From: Chitinophaga japonensis
GTDB taxonomy: Bacteria; Bacteroidota; Bacteroidia; Chitinophagales; Chitinophagaceae
Length of the DNA stretch: 64,000 nucleotides
Assembly (NCBI RefSeq): GCF_007830125.1
Contig: NZ_VLLG01000007.1
Span: 124,001-188,000 of the forward strand
Reading direction: 5' to 3'
Positions within the stretch are counted from its first letter, which is position 1. Each line of letters begins with the position of its first letter. The translations under genes were made by a program, and so were the position numbers. The notes beneath the pieces are model-generated. The model worked only from the letters and a program-made list of their open reading frames with translations, did no database searches and had not been told where the DNA came from. Of this stretch, positions 16,614-26,242 are shown one piece after another.

Positions 16614-19298
16614 TTACGGGGCGCTTATACCATATTCCAATCCGGGGTTAGTACCTTTTTTTCTTGCTGGGACACCGGCTGCCATCCATTCAGGAATGGG
16701 TGCTCCTTTCAGATAGTAATCAAAAAACTGCATTATGCGCATACTAATATCTTTTTGATTTTTCCTTTGAAAAATATTATGACCCTCATTGTCATATTGC
16801 AGCATCCAGGCTCTTTTACCTAAACGACGCAAGGCTGTAAAAAACTTCACTCCCTGGGTAAAAGGTACGTTCTTATCCTGTTTATTGCTCACTAACAAAA
16901 CTGGCGTTGTAACCTTACCCGCTTGAAAAATAGGAGAGTTTTTTATATACAAATCGTTCTTTTCCCACAAACTTGCACCTATTCTAAGCTGCGCCATTTC
17001 GCAAAATTCCTGACAAGTCGTTCCCATACGCAAGTGCCCGTACAGACTGATTAAATCTATCACACCAACATCAGAACAAGCCGCTGCAAATAAATTGGAA
17101 TGAGCGATCACATAATTGGTTTGATATCCGCCAAAACTATGACCTGACAGACCTATCTTTTTGCCATCTACCCAAAACTGCCTGACTAGATACTCCCCCG
17201 CACCCACTATCGCATTGTAAGCACTCTGTCCTACCTCGCCTATGGTATAATGGATATCAGGTGTAAACACGAGGTAGCCCAGGCTCACAAAATAAGGAAT
17301 ATTAATGTCCCCGTTTGAAAATCCCGGAGCAACATATTGATTTAACCGGTCTGACTTTGTTTCATAATAGTGAATAATAACCGGATACTTTTTATGAGGG
17401 TCAAAGTTTTCAGGTTTATACAACACTCCTTGTTCCTTACGCCCATCCATAGTGGTAAAGGTCACCAGTTCTGATTGTAACCAGGCATAATTCCGCTCCG
17501 GGTAAACGTGACTTAAGGGATAAAACTTTTTAAAATCCTTTGTCCAGAAATAGTTCGGAGATTCTTTAACACTACATCTATATACAACATAACTTTCTGC
17601 ATCACGTGCCTTAAATGGTTTTATTCCATCTATAATAAACGGCTTGGATGGAACATAAAACACATAAGGCCCCATGGTCAAATATTTAGGGGCCTGCATT
17701 TTCCCCAATGTTATCGTATAAAAGCCATTATCTTTGCTGTCATTATCAAAGGCACTCAGTGTGAATATTTCATTCTTACTATATATCTTGTCTTCATCTT
17801 CTATAAATCTGAAAGTGATACTGTGCTTTCGTCCATAACCGTGGGTCAGATTAATGGGAACATTTACTCCATTGGGATCTACCTGCCAAACGTCATACTT
17901 GTCATACACCACCATACCTTCATCATCAATTTGCCAATAATTTCCAAAAATCAAACCCCTGTCAAATAATTTGCCAGCAACATCTTCATCTGCATCACCC
18001 CTTGGTACCGGAATTGACTTTGTAACATCATGTATCACTCCAGTAGCTGGTTCATATGTGAATATGTTACCTTGTCCATCGTCTCCTACTAGATATTTAC
18101 CACCTGGAGATATATTGTAAAAAGGAACTCCTATTTGCTTCCGCTTGCCCGTTTTCACACTTTCCAGGTAATATTGTGGGGCCGATAATCTATTCCAATA
18201 GGCCTCTACTTCATGTCCCTTTTTATATGTAATTAATGCCCAGTCATCATTCCGGTCATTACTAATCATTCGGAATTCCTCGTCCTCATTCTGCAATCGA
18301 ATAATACGACCATTTCTTACGTCTATTACTGCTGCATAGCTCCCTGGACTGGGAGCAACTTCTATTAGCTGCTGAGATTGAAGCTTCACATCCAGGTAAT
18401 TCCATACATCTACCTGCTCCCCTTTGGGCGCTGCCCGGAGAACATCTTTTTTCTTTAAAGTAAAAAACATCCGTTCTCCATCAATACTAAAGTTGGATAA
18501 GCCTTCCACCTGCAGGTTGCCATCTATCTCCTGAGAACTGCCATTTATTAGCGGAACAGCCTGATCCATACCAATTTTATAATACCAAATTGATCTGTCC
18601 TCCAGTCCGTTTCGTTTCTCTCTCTTAAGAAAAGCCAGTTGTGTTCCTGAAACATCAAAACGAAAATTCAATATTTCCTTACATTCGTCAATAACTTTCG
18701 GCACACCTAAATGCCCTTTAGAAATATTAACCCAGCTTAAAGTCTGTAAAGTATCATTCCCTATTAGTTTCTCCTGCTTAAAAACCAGAGATGTTCCGTT
18801 TTTACTTAGCAGGTATTCTGTAGCATTTGTGAATGCCTGCTCTTCATTATTCTTCATGTTTCGTAGAACAAGTTGAGTTTCCGGAATTTTCTTTCGGTAA
18901 GCCAGCCATTCATCACCCTCATGCTTAAAAAGCTGAAAATCAACGACACTAGGAATATATTTAGCATATTTGCTATCCAAGTCGAGCAAGCATAAACTAT
19001 CTTTTTCTTGAATAAATAACACTTTGCGGCTATCATCTGTAAATGACGCATTGCGTGCTCCATTTAATTCCAATTTCCAATTAGTAGCTACCGATTGAAT
19101 CACCAATTTCCGCTGGAAATATGTATAACTACTATTTGCTATGGTATACCATACATACTTCCCATTATTACTTATTTTCAGGTCTTTGGAAATAGAAGCC
19201 CATTTATCAAAAGTATTGATATCAATTACTATCTTTTGGGCCAAAAGCTTTGGAATACAGCAAGTAATGAAGAAAAAAAACAGGAAAGATTGTTTCAT
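16614..19298 (-). CDS. Secreted prolyl-oligopeptidase-type (S9) serine peptidase
   Basis: 894 residues with an N-terminal signal peptide (MKQSFLFFFFITCCIPKLLA). The first two thirds are a beta-propeller-like region with WD-type repeats. The C-terminal alpha/beta-hydrolase domain carries the triad: Ser721 in GLSGHSFGGYQ, Asp808 in SNKQDKNVP, His840 in NEGHNIF. The family cleaves short peptides; location is likely periplasmic. Base composition is visibly AT-richer than neighbouring genes, suggesting recent acquisition. It faces the small secreted peptide gene, but a functional link is speculation. Confidence 0.9.
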   Translation of the reverse strand: MKQSFLFFFFITCCIPKLLAQKIVIDINTFDKWASISKDLKISNNGKYVWYTIANSSYTYFQRKLVIQSVATNWKLELNGARNASFTDDSRKVLFIQEKDSLCLLDLDSKYAKYIPSVVDFQLFKHEGDEWLAYRKKIPETQLVLRNMKNNEEQAFTNATEYLLSKNGTSLVFKQEKLIGNDTLQTLSWVNISKGHLGVPKVIDECKEILNFRFDVSGTQLAFLKREKRNGLEDRSIWYYKIGMDQAVPLINGSSQEIDGNLQVEGLSNFSIDGERMFFTLKKKDVLRAAPKGEQVDVWNYLDVKLQSQQLIEVAPSPGSYAAVIDVRNGRIIRLQNEDEEFRMISNDRNDDWALITYKKGHEVEAYWNRLSAPQYYLESVKTGKRKQIGVPFYNISPGGKYLVGDDGQGNIFTYEPATGVIHDVTKSIPVPRGDADEDVAGKLFDRGLIFGNYWQIDDEGMVVYDKYDVWQVDPNGVNVPINLTHGYGRKHSITFRFIEDEDKIYSKNEIFTLSAFDNDSKDNGFYTITLGKMQAPKYLTMGPYVFYVPSKPFIIDGIKPFKARDAESYVVYRCSVKESPNYFWTKDFKKFYPLSHVYPERNYAWLQSELVTFTTMDGRKEQGVLYKPENFDPHKKYPVIIHYYETKSDRLNQYVAPGFSNGDINIPYFVSLGYLVFTPDIHYTIGEVGQSAYNAIVGAGEYLVRQFWVDGKKIGLSGHSFGGYQTNYVIAHSNLFAAACSDVGVIDLISLYGHLRMGTTCQEFCEMAQLRIGASLWEKNDLYIKNSPIFQAGKVTTPVLLVSNKQDKNVPFTQGVKFFTALRRLGKRAWMLQYDNEGHNIFQRKNQKDISMRIMQFFDYYLKGAPIPEWMAAGVPARKKGTNPGLEYGISAP

Positions 19299-19590
19299 AA
19301 GGCAGTGCCAATATATAGAGTATAATACATAAGTATATCTCTCACAATACTTCGGTAATGAGAAATATATGTTAAATTTATTTGCCCTGAATTTTCTTAT
19401 TCCAACAGCTTGTTTTGGATGTCCCTTTAATATTGCAGATATTAATATCCTCTTTTATGAATCAATCAGCGTAAGGTAAATTAAAACTTTTTTTGACAAT
19501 AGGAGATTACTTGAGCATAATTATACGCTTACTTATCAGTTTAAAGAGGTTATTTGTGCAATAGAATTTTCGTAATCAAGCTCACTTCCA
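19299..19590. other. AT-rich intergenic stretch, no gene seen
   Basis: About 290 bp of AT-rich sequence between the S9 peptidase start and the hemG stop. No frame with a recognisable domain, no clear hairpin and no word-array element. It probably holds the peptidase promoter. Confidence 0.5.
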
Positions 19591-20946
19591 TTAACCGTTA
19601 GAATTCCAAGCCCACAATTTTTCCGCCAGCGCGGCAGCATGTTGTATAATGGCTGGTATGGCCACACCGCTCAGGTAATTGCCGCTGATATACATACCGG
19701 GGAACCGCTGCTCAAAATCCTGCACGGCGGCACGCACCAGCCGGTGCCCGGTGTTCAACTGGGGAATGGCTTTTTCCCAGCGGCTGAAATGCTGCATCAC
19801 GGGCGGGCGCTGCAACTGCAGTAAAATAGTAAGCTCCTCCAGTATCTTTTGCTGCAGGGCATCATCGTTCATTTCATCAAAGAAATGTTCCTGCTGTACG
19901 CCGCCGGTAAATACGGTGAATAATACCTGGCCGGCCGGCGCCCGGGATGGGAATATCTCGGAATTACAGATCGCGCCCAGGAAATGCAGTTGCGCGGCGG
20001 CAGGCACCAGGAAGCCGAAGCCCTGCGGCATGCGCCGCACCGCTTCCCTGTCAAACCCCAGGTGCAGCACGCCCATGCGCGGGTAGTGAATAGCGTGCAG
20101 GAGCTGCGCCAGTGCAGGGTCCAGGCCCTGCAATGCCGCTGCCGTGGCATAGGCCGGGGTGGTGAACAGCACGCGGGCTGCGGACAGGGTTTCCGTTTGC
20201 CCGCCGGCGTCATATTTCACCGCATATCCTGCTGCCGCCCGTTCCACGCCGGTAATGCGGCAATTGTAACGCGGCGGCTCCCGCAGCAACGCCTGCAGGC
20301 GCTGCACCAGCACCTGGTTGCCGCCCTTGAAGGCCACGATCTTACGGCCGGCCATCAGGCCCTTGTTCCGGAACAGCCCCTTGGTAACGCTGCCATAATC
20401 CTGCTCCCATTTGGGCAGGAAAGGCAATACTTCATTCACGGAAAGCCGGGCGGGGTCGCCGGCATAAATGCCGGACAGGATGGGATCGAACAGGTAATCG
20501 CAGATCTCCCGGTTAAAACGGCGGCTCACAAAAGCCGTTACAGATTCCTCTGCAGCCGGCGGCTGCGGGGCCCGGAAACGCTCGGTGAACAGGCGCCATT
20601 TGGCGGCGCCGCTTAAATAGGGGGAAGAAAGTATTTTGACGGGATTGGGAGACACGGGGTGTAAACGACCATGACGCACCAGGAATCGGTTTTTGCCTGC
20701 TGCCGTAGCTTCCAGCAGTTCCTGCTCCAGCCCTATCTCCCGGAAAAACGCCAGGGTGGCGGATGTGGCGCCTATGGAATTAGGCCCGGCATCCAGCTCA
20801 AAACCATTTTTGTGCAGGGAGCGTACCACGCCGCCTACCTCCGGTCCCGCTTCCAGCAACAGGTAGGGCATGTTCCGTTTCTGCAGCTCATAAGCGACGG
20901 TGAGCCCGGCAATACCGGCGCCGGCGATGATGGTCGTGTTGGTCAT
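19591..20946 (-). CDS. hemG: Protoporphyrinogen oxidase, oxygen-dependent HemY type
   Basis: FAD enzyme that oxidises protoporphyrinogen IX to protoporphyrin IX, the penultimate haem step. Begins MTNTTIIAGAGIAGLTVAYE with the dinucleotide-binding GAGIAG, continues with the conserved FELDAGPNSIG, and ends with the FAD-binding ISGNYLSGVAIPAII. 451 residues, normal for the family. The frame is open a further 58 codons upstream, but that extension lies inside hemH. The chosen ATG overlaps the hemH stop (ATGA), so the two are translationally coupled. Confidence 0.95.
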   Translation of the reverse strand: MTNTTIIAGAGIAGLTVAYELQKRNMPYLLLEAGPEVGGVVRSLHKNGFELDAGPNSIGATSATLAFFREIGLEQELLEATAAGKNRFLVRHGRLHPVSPNPVKILSSPYLSGAAKWRLFTERFRAPQPPAAEESVTAFVSRRFNREICDYLFDPILSGIYAGDPARLSVNEVLPFLPKWEQDYGSVTKGLFRNKGLMAGRKIVAFKGGNQVLVQRLQALLREPPRYNCRITGVERAAAGYAVKYDAGGQTETLSAARVLFTTPAYATAAALQGLDPALAQLLHAIHYPRMGVLHLGFDREAVRRMPQGFGFLVPAAAQLHFLGAICNSEIFPSRAPAGQVLFTVFTGGVQQEHFFDEMNDDALQQKILEELTILLQLQRPPVMQHFSRWEKAIPQLNTGHRLVRAAVQDFEQRFPGMYISGNYLSGVAIPAIIQHAAALAEKLWAWNSNG

Positions 20947-21980
20947 GATGTAGTAACTGATTGTTCGCACCACTTCACCACTGCCTGCACCCAGAGCGGG
21001 TGCACATTGAGGCAGGGGATCATGGTAAAGCTGTCGCCGCCGTTGCTGATGAAGGAGTGCTTTCCTTCCACGGCAATCTCCTCCAGCGTTTCCAGGCAGT
21101 CGGACACAAAGGCCGGGCATACCACCAGCAGCTTTTTCTTCCCTTCTTTAGGCAACTGTTCCAGCCGCTCCGCCGTATAGGGTTGCAGCCATTCCTCCCG
21201 CCCCAGCCTGGACTGGAAGGAAACGCTCCACTTCTCCGCGGGCAGTCCCAGCCGGGCCGCCACCAGCTCCGATGTATTGTATACCTGGTGGCGGTAGCAA
21301 AACCCGTGCGCTTTTGACGGCACATGGCAGCAGTCCTCCACCTGCAGGCAATGCCCGCCGGTAATGTCTCCTTTTCGTATATGCCTTACCGGTACACCGT
21401 GGTAGCTGAACAGCACATGGTCGTAGTCCTGCTGCAGGTAGGGCCGCATGCTTTCCGCTACGGCATTGATATAATCCGGCTCGTTATAGTAAGGGGGAAT
21501 AATGGTGAGCTTAAAGGGATAGCGTTTCTTTTTATGGAGCTCCTTTGCGTACTCCACAGCCGTTTCGTAAGACGACATGGCGTAATGCGGGTACAGGGGC
21601 AGCAGGATCACTTCCTTCAGTTGCGGGTTTTGCTGCAGCAGCTTATCATATGCTACGGCCGGGGAAGGATTGCCGTAGCGCATGGCAATTTCCACGGGCA
21701 GTTGCAGGTCATGCTGCACTGCTTTTTGCAACTGCTGTGTAAGCACCATCAGCGGGGAGCCTTCTTCCCACCAGATGGAGCGGTAAGCCGCCGCAGAATT
21801 GGGCGCGCGCCGGGGCACAATGATGCGGGTTACCAGCAGCCACCGTAATAAATAAGGGTAATCGATCACCCTTTTGTCCATCAGGAACTCATTCAGGTAC
21901 CGTTGCACATCGGGAACGGCTGTGGAATCAGGAGAGCCCAGATTCATCAGTACGATCCCTGTATCAGTTTTCGCTTCCAT
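20943..21980 (-). CDS. hemH: Ferrochelatase
   Basis: Inserts Fe2+ into protoporphyrin IX. Conserved features: start region GIVLMNLGSPDSTAVPDVQRYL, active-site His in HVLFSYHGVPVRHI, and the C-terminal Glu-bearing segment ETLEEIAVEGKHSF followed by NGGDSF. 345 residues. First gene of the two-gene hemH-hemG unit, divergent from the hemACDEFBL operon, so both operons share the 240-bp region between hemH and hemA. Confidence 0.96.
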   Translation of the reverse strand: MEAKTDTGIVLMNLGSPDSTAVPDVQRYLNEFLMDKRVIDYPYLLRWLLVTRIIVPRRAPNSAAAYRSIWWEEGSPLMVLTQQLQKAVQHDLQLPVEIAMRYGNPSPAVAYDKLLQQNPQLKEVILLPLYPHYAMSSYETAVEYAKELHKKKRYPFKLTIIPPYYNEPDYINAVAESMRPYLQQDYDHVLFSYHGVPVRHIRKGDITGGHCLQVEDCCHVPSKAHGFCYRHQVYNTSELVAARLGLPAEKWSVSFQSRLGREEWLQPYTAERLEQLPKEGKKKLLVVCPAFVSDCLETLEEIAVEGKHSFISNGGDSFTMIPCLNVHPLWVQAVVKWCEQSVTTS

Positions 21981-21996
21981 TATTCAGAAATTGTTG

Positions 21997-22004
21997 CAAA
22001 AGTA
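21997..22004 (-). promoter_or_regulatory. -7 promoter word for hemH-hemG
   Basis: CAAAAGTA on plus reads TACTTTTG (TAnnTTTG) on minus, 16 bp upstream of the hemH ATG. No clear TTTG at -33. Predicted leader is only about 12 nt. Confidence 0.5.
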
Positions 22005-22197
22005 ACGGTTCTTTCAGGTTGATGTTGTGAAAAATGTCATGCAATTGTTAGATTAGCGTCAGTTGCAAAGCTGACGAAAATCATTGTTTTTTATCTACGT
22101 AACAGCAGCATCTGCGGCCAATGTCTTATGATTGTCATAAACAGCACAAATGACACACTAATGACAGCAAGAAGCCCGTGTTTGCTGCGTATGCCAG

Positions 22198-22205
22198 TAT
22201 TTTTG
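22198..22205 (+). promoter_or_regulatory. -7 promoter word for the hemA operon
   Basis: TATTTTTG (TAnnTTTG), 15 bp before the ATG at 22221. It lies inside an upstream extension of the hemA frame, which supports the downstream start. The only TTTG nearby (22181) is too close (13 bp) for a standard -33 element. Confidence 0.45.
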
Positions 22206-22220
22206 CAGCCGGAAGCTTAT

Positions 22221-23483
22221 ATGGAAATAATGCAGGTCAGCTATTCAAAAGATATTACCAATTTTCACAGTATTGGTATCAACTACAAAAAAACGGATGC
22301 TGCTATCAGAGGACGCTTTGCCATCAACCAGGCACAATACGGGCACCTGCTGGAGCAAGCAAAGGCACTACAACTGGATGATCTTTTCGTACTTTCTACC
22401 TGTAACAGAACGGAAATTTACGGTTTTGCACCCAGTGCACAGCAGCTCATGGAGCTGATCTGCAAGGCCACCAACGGCGATTGCAACCTGTTTGCGCAGT
22501 TAGCCTACATCCGTTCCGGCGAAGATGCGGTGAAACACCTGTACCAGGTGGGCACGGGGCTGGATTCACAGATACTGGGCGATTACGAGATCATCGGGCA
22601 GTTGCGCACCGCCTCCCGCTTTGCCAAGGCAAACGGCTGCCTGGGCGGCTTCCTGGAAAGGCTGGTAAACAGCGTGCTGCAGGTTTCAAAGCTGATCAAG
22701 AATGAAACAGGGCTGAGCGCGGGCACCGTTTCCGTAGCTTTTGCCGCCGTGCGCCTGCTGGAAAAAAAGGTGCCGGACATACAGCATAAAAAAGTGGTGT
22801 TGCTGGGCGTAGGCAAGATAGGCCGCAACACCTGCAAGAATATGATGGAGTACCTGGGCGTAAAGGATATTACGCTCATCAACCGCACGGAAGCCGTGGC
22901 TGCGGAATTTGCAGGACTACACGGGTTGCAGTCCGCCCCCTGGCAGGCCCTGGTGCCCGCCCTGCAGCAGGCCGATGTGATACTGGTAGCCTCCAATGCG
23001 CCGCAGCCCACCGTACTGGCTTCGCACCTGCAGGCCGCCACGCCCAAGCTGGTCATCGACCTCTCAATTCCTTTCAACGTGGAGCCGGCCGTAGGCGAGC
23101 TGCCGCATATCACCCTGGTGAACGTGGACGAATTGTCCAAAGTACAGGACGAGACCCTGCAGATGCGCATGCAGGAAGTGCCCAAAGCGCTGGCCATGAT
23201 AGACGAGCACATGGCGGAATTCCTCTACTGGTACAAAATGCGCAAACATGCCGTGGTGCTGAAAGCCGTAAAGGACAAGCTGCAGGAGATCCACACCCGG
23301 GAAATACAGCAGCAGAAGAACGGCGCCAGCTACGACCTGGAGGACATGGAAGAAGTTTCTTCCCGCATCATACAGAAAATGATCAACCTGATGGCTGGCA
23401 AAGTGCGAAAGGAAACCGGCAAAAGCGATCAGTACATCGCCATGATTAACGACATTTTTGAGACCGGCATTAACCAGGATTAA
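22221..23483 (+). CDS. hemA: Glutamyl-tRNA reductase
   Basis: Reduces glutamyl-tRNA(Glu) to glutamate-1-semialdehyde with NADPH, the committed step of the C5 pathway. The nucleophilic Cys is in LSTCNRTEIYG. The NADPH-binding domain shows KKVVLLGVGKIGRNTCKNM, and a C-terminal dimerisation helix region follows. The chosen ATG (MEIMQVSYSKD) gives about 420 residues, typical. The frame is open 31 codons further upstream, but a -7 promoter word lies inside that extension. First gene of hemA-C-D-E-F-B-L; hemC starts 3 bp after its stop. Confidence 0.95.
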   Translation: MEIMQVSYSKDITNFHSIGINYKKTDAAIRGRFAINQAQYGHLLEQAKALQLDDLFVLSTCNRTEIYGFAPSAQQLMELICKATNGDCNLFAQLAYIRSGEDAVKHLYQVGTGLDSQILGDYEIIGQLRTASRFAKANGCLGGFLERLVNSVLQVSKLIKNETGLSAGTVSVAFAAVRLLEKKVPDIQHKKVVLLGVGKIGRNTCKNMMEYLGVKDITLINRTEAVAAEFAGLHGLQSAPWQALVPALQQADVILVASNAPQPTVLASHLQAATPKLVIDLSIPFNVEPAVGELPHITLVNVDELSKVQDETLQMRMQEVPKALAMIDEHMAEFLYWYKMRKHAVVLKAVKDKLQEIHTREIQQQKNGASYDLEDMEEVSSRIIQKMINLMAGKVRKETGKSDQYIAMINDIFETGINQD

Positions 23484-23486
23484 TTC

Positions 23487-24407
23487 ATGCAAAAAGAAAT
23501 ACGGATAGGCACCCGGGAAAGCCAGCTAGCCCTCTGGCAGGCTAACCTGGTAAAGGACCTGCTGACCGCACAAGGCTATACCGCCAAACTGGTGCTGATC
23601 AAAAGCGAAGGAGACATAGACCTGGTCACTCCTTTGTACGAAATAGGCGTACAGGGCATTTTCACCAAAGCGCTGGATGCCGCCCTGCTGAACAACCGCA
23701 TCGATATTGCGGTACACTCCCTGAAAGACGTTCCTACCCAGTTACCGAAAAATATTGTGCAGGCGGCCGTGCTGGAAAGAGGCCCGGTGCGCGACCTGCT
23801 GGTATACAAGCAGGACATGGCCTTCCTGGAGCAAAAGGACCATACCGCCCATATCGCCACCAGCAGCCTGCGGCGCAAGGCCCAGTGGCTGCGCCGCTTC
23901 CCGCAGCACCAGATACATAACCTGCGGGGCAACGTGAACACCCGCCTGCAAAAGCTGGCTGCCGAGCCCTGGGATGCCGCTATTTTTGCCGCCGCCGGGC
24001 TGGAAAGGATACACCTGCGGCCCGAAAGGTCCGTGGAGCTGGACTGGATGCTGCCCGCTCCTGCACAGGGCGCGGTAACGGCCGTATGCCGGGAGGACGA
24101 TACTTTTTGCCGGGAAGCCTGCGCGCCCCTGCATCACGCGGAAACCGCCCTGTGCACCCAGGTGGAAAGGGATTTCCTGCGCACCTTGCTGGGCGGCTGC
24201 ACCACCCCGATCAGCGCATATGCCTATATTCGCGACAACCGGCTCCATTTTACCGGGGAGCTGAGCAGCCTGGATGGGCAAACCTTCCTGGAAGCGGCGA
24301 AACAGGTGCCGGTGGAGGCAGCGGCTGACCTGGGCAAAACCATGGCACAGGACATCCTGTTCCGGGGCGGCGATAAAATAGTAGCGGAGATCAAACATGC
24401 AAAATGA
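23487..24407 (+). CDS. hemC: Hydroxymethylbilane synthase (porphobilinogen deaminase)
   Basis: Polymerises four porphobilinogens into hydroxymethylbilane. Hallmarks: IRIGTRESQLALWQANLVKD at the N-terminus, the KSEGD segment, VHSLKDVPTQLP, SSLRRKAQW, RGNVNTRL, and LLGGCTTPISAYA containing the Cys that carries the dipyrromethane cofactor. 306 residues, full length. Overlaps hemD by 11 bp, indicating coupled translation. Confidence 0.97.
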   Translation: MQKEIRIGTRESQLALWQANLVKDLLTAQGYTAKLVLIKSEGDIDLVTPLYEIGVQGIFTKALDAALLNNRIDIAVHSLKDVPTQLPKNIVQAAVLERGPVRDLLVYKQDMAFLEQKDHTAHIATSSLRRKAQWLRRFPQHQIHNLRGNVNTRLQKLAAEPWDAAIFAAAGLERIHLRPERSVELDWMLPAPAQGAVTAVCREDDTFCREACAPLHHAETALCTQVERDFLRTLLGGCTTPISAYAYIRDNRLHFTGELSSLDGQTFLEAAKQVPVEAAADLGKTMAQDILFRGGDKIVAEIKHAK

Positions 24408-25131
24408 ACGCCCACGCATATTATGCACCAGGCCCCTCTCCGGCCACCTGCTGGAAAAAGCGGCCGGCCAGGGACTGGACATCAGCGTGCAGGCGTTTAC
24501 AGATATACAGCCTGTTATAACGGAGGAGCTGTGGGGCGTTATTGAACAACTGCTGCCGCAGCATATTACCGCGGTATTTACCAGCGCTCATGCAGGTAAT
24601 ATCATGGACCGCTACCTGCACCAGGGCGATACGTTTTACGTAGTCAGTACCTGGGACATCTGCTGCCTGGAAGGCGCTACCCTGCAGGCGGTGCAGGAAG
24701 CGTTACGTGAATGTAATTTCAGGGCCACGGCCGCCAATGCCACAGCGCTGGCCTATGCCATTGTGCAGTTGGGCGATGTACAGGAAGTATATTTCTTCTG
24801 CAGCCGGCAACGCCGGGATGAGCTGCCGGCCATCCTTTCCGCACATGGCATCCGGGTGCATGAAATAGTGTTGTATGAAAATGTGCCCACGCCTGTTGTC
24901 ACTACATCGGATTATGACGGGATGTTCTTTTTCAGTCCCAGCGCGGTAACCAGCTTTTTCAGCGTGAACCGGCTGCCCAGGCACACGGTATGTTTTGCTA
25001 TTGGCCAAACCACTGCAGCGGCGCTGGAGGACTTTACCGATAACCGGATCATTATCAGCACCGCGCCCAGTGCGGAAAGCATGGTGCAAACAGCTATATT
25101 TTATTTTAACAACATTAACTGCTACGAATGA
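24397..25131 (+). CDS. hemD: Uroporphyrinogen-III synthase
   Basis: Closes and inverts ring D of hydroxymethylbilane to make uroporphyrinogen III. HemD is poorly conserved. Supporting features are length (244 residues), N-terminal RILCTRPLSG, the mid-protein stretch EVYFFCSRQRRDELP, and late FFSPSAVTSFFSVN followed by AIGQTTAAAL, all typical of the fold. Position between hemC and hemE with overlaps on both sides (11 and 4 bp) makes the call strong. Confidence 0.93.
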   Translation: MQNERPRILCTRPLSGHLLEKAAGQGLDISVQAFTDIQPVITEELWGVIEQLLPQHITAVFTSAHAGNIMDRYLHQGDTFYVVSTWDICCLEGATLQAVQEALRECNFRATAANATALAYAIVQLGDVQEVYFFCSRQRRDELPAILSAHGIRVHEIVLYENVPTPVVTTSDYDGMFFFSPSAVTSFFSVNRLPRHTVCFAIGQTTAAALEDFTDNRIIISTAPSAESMVQTAIFYFNNINCYE

Positions 25132-26153
25132 GCGCATTGAAGAATGACCTTTTGCTGAGAGCTTTACGCGGAGAAACAACAGCACGTACCCCTGTATGGA
25201 TGATGCGCCAGGCCGGGCGCTACCTGCCGGACTATATCAAGCTGCGGGACAAATATTCTTTTTTTGAACGCTGTCAGAACCCCGAACTGGCCACCGAGAT
25301 CACTGTCATGCCGGTAGACCAGGTGGGCGTGGACGCCGCCATTATATTTTCCGACATACTGGTGGTAGCCCAGGCCATGGGACTGGAGGTGCAGCTTATA
25401 GAAAAAGTAGGCCCTGTGCTGCCGGCGCCGGTAAAAAGCGCTGCGGACCTGCAGCGCGTGCACGTACCCGATGTAAAGGATACCCTGCATTATGTGTTTG
25501 ATGCGCTGCGCCTTACCAAACAAACCCTGGCCGGCCGCGTGCCCCTGATAGGCTTTGCCGGCGCGCCCTGGACCCTGCTCTGCTACATGGTGCAGGGCAA
25601 AGGCTCCAAAACTTTTGACGAGGCTAAAGGCTTCTGCTTCCAGCAGCCGCAGGTAGCGCACCAACTGCTGCAGATGCTCACCGATACCACCATCGCCTAC
25701 CTGAAAGAGCAGGCAGCCGCCGGCGCCGACTGCGTGCAGCTATTCGACTCCTGGGGCGGCCTGCTAAGCCCGGAAGATTTTGAAACTTTCTCCCTGCAAT
25801 ATATCCGGCAGATCGTAGCGGCCATGAAAGACATTTGCCCGGTGATCGTATTCGCCAAAGGCGCCTGGTACGCCCTGGAAGCCATGGCCGCTACCGGCGC
25901 GCACGGGCTGGGAATAGACTGGTGCATACAACCACAGCAGGCCCGGGCCTTTGCCGGCAGCAACGTAACGCTGCAGGGCAATTTTGATCCCGCCAGGCTG
26001 CTGCTGCCCATCCCGGAAATTGAAAAAGCGGTGAAAGCCATGATGCAGGGCTTTGGCCAACAGCGGTACATCGCCAACCTGGGCCACGGCATCCTGCCCA
26101 ATATACCGGTGGACCATGCCCGGGCGTTCGTAGAAACGGTGAAGAATAATTAA
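25128..26153 (+). CDS. hemE: Uroporphyrinogen decarboxylase
   Basis: Removes four acetate carboxyls of uroporphyrinogen III to give coproporphyrinogen III. Signature PVWMMRQAGRYLPDY near residue 23, GFAGAPWTLLCYMVQG in the middle, and NLGHGILPNIPVDHAR at the C-terminus. 341 residues. The start overlaps hemD by 4 bp (ATGA). The stop codon lies within the left arm of a TTAATTA-type palindromic element, so the last residues (VKNN) are encoded by it or close to it. Confidence 0.97.
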   Translation: MSALKNDLLLRALRGETTARTPVWMMRQAGRYLPDYIKLRDKYSFFERCQNPELATEITVMPVDQVGVDAAIIFSDILVVAQAMGLEVQLIEKVGPVLPAPVKSAADLQRVHVPDVKDTLHYVFDALRLTKQTLAGRVPLIGFAGAPWTLLCYMVQGKGSKTFDEAKGFCFQQPQVAHQLLQMLTDTTIAYLKEQAAAGADCVQLFDSWGGLLSPEDFETFSLQYIRQIVAAMKDICPVIVFAKGAWYALEAMAATGAHGLGIDWCIQPQQARAFAGSNVTLQGNFDPARLLLPIPEIEKAVKAMMQGFGQQRYIANLGHGILPNIPVDHARAFVETVKNN

Positions 26154-26242
26154 GAATTAATAATTAATAATATTCGCAACAGCGGTGTTTCATGTTATGC
26201 CGGCCTTACGATTATTAATTATTAATTATTCATTATTAATTT
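26142..26242. repeat. Palindromic word-array element G between hemE and hemF
   Basis: Left arm 26142-26172 and right arm 26211-26242 are inverted copies of TTAATTA-type heptamers (ATTAATTATTAATTATTCAT in the right arm). The left arm contains the hemE stop and the right arm ends at the base before the hemF ATG. The core holds CGG..CCG and the shared word TGTTTCA. Confidence 0.82.

Noticed and set aside
20947..21120. 58-codon upstream extension of hemG
   Set aside because: Lies inside hemH in another frame; the ATGA-coupled start gives the normal family N-terminus.
22128..22220. 31-codon upstream extension of hemA
   Set aside because: Contains a promoter -7 word and no family homology; the ATG at 22221 fits better.
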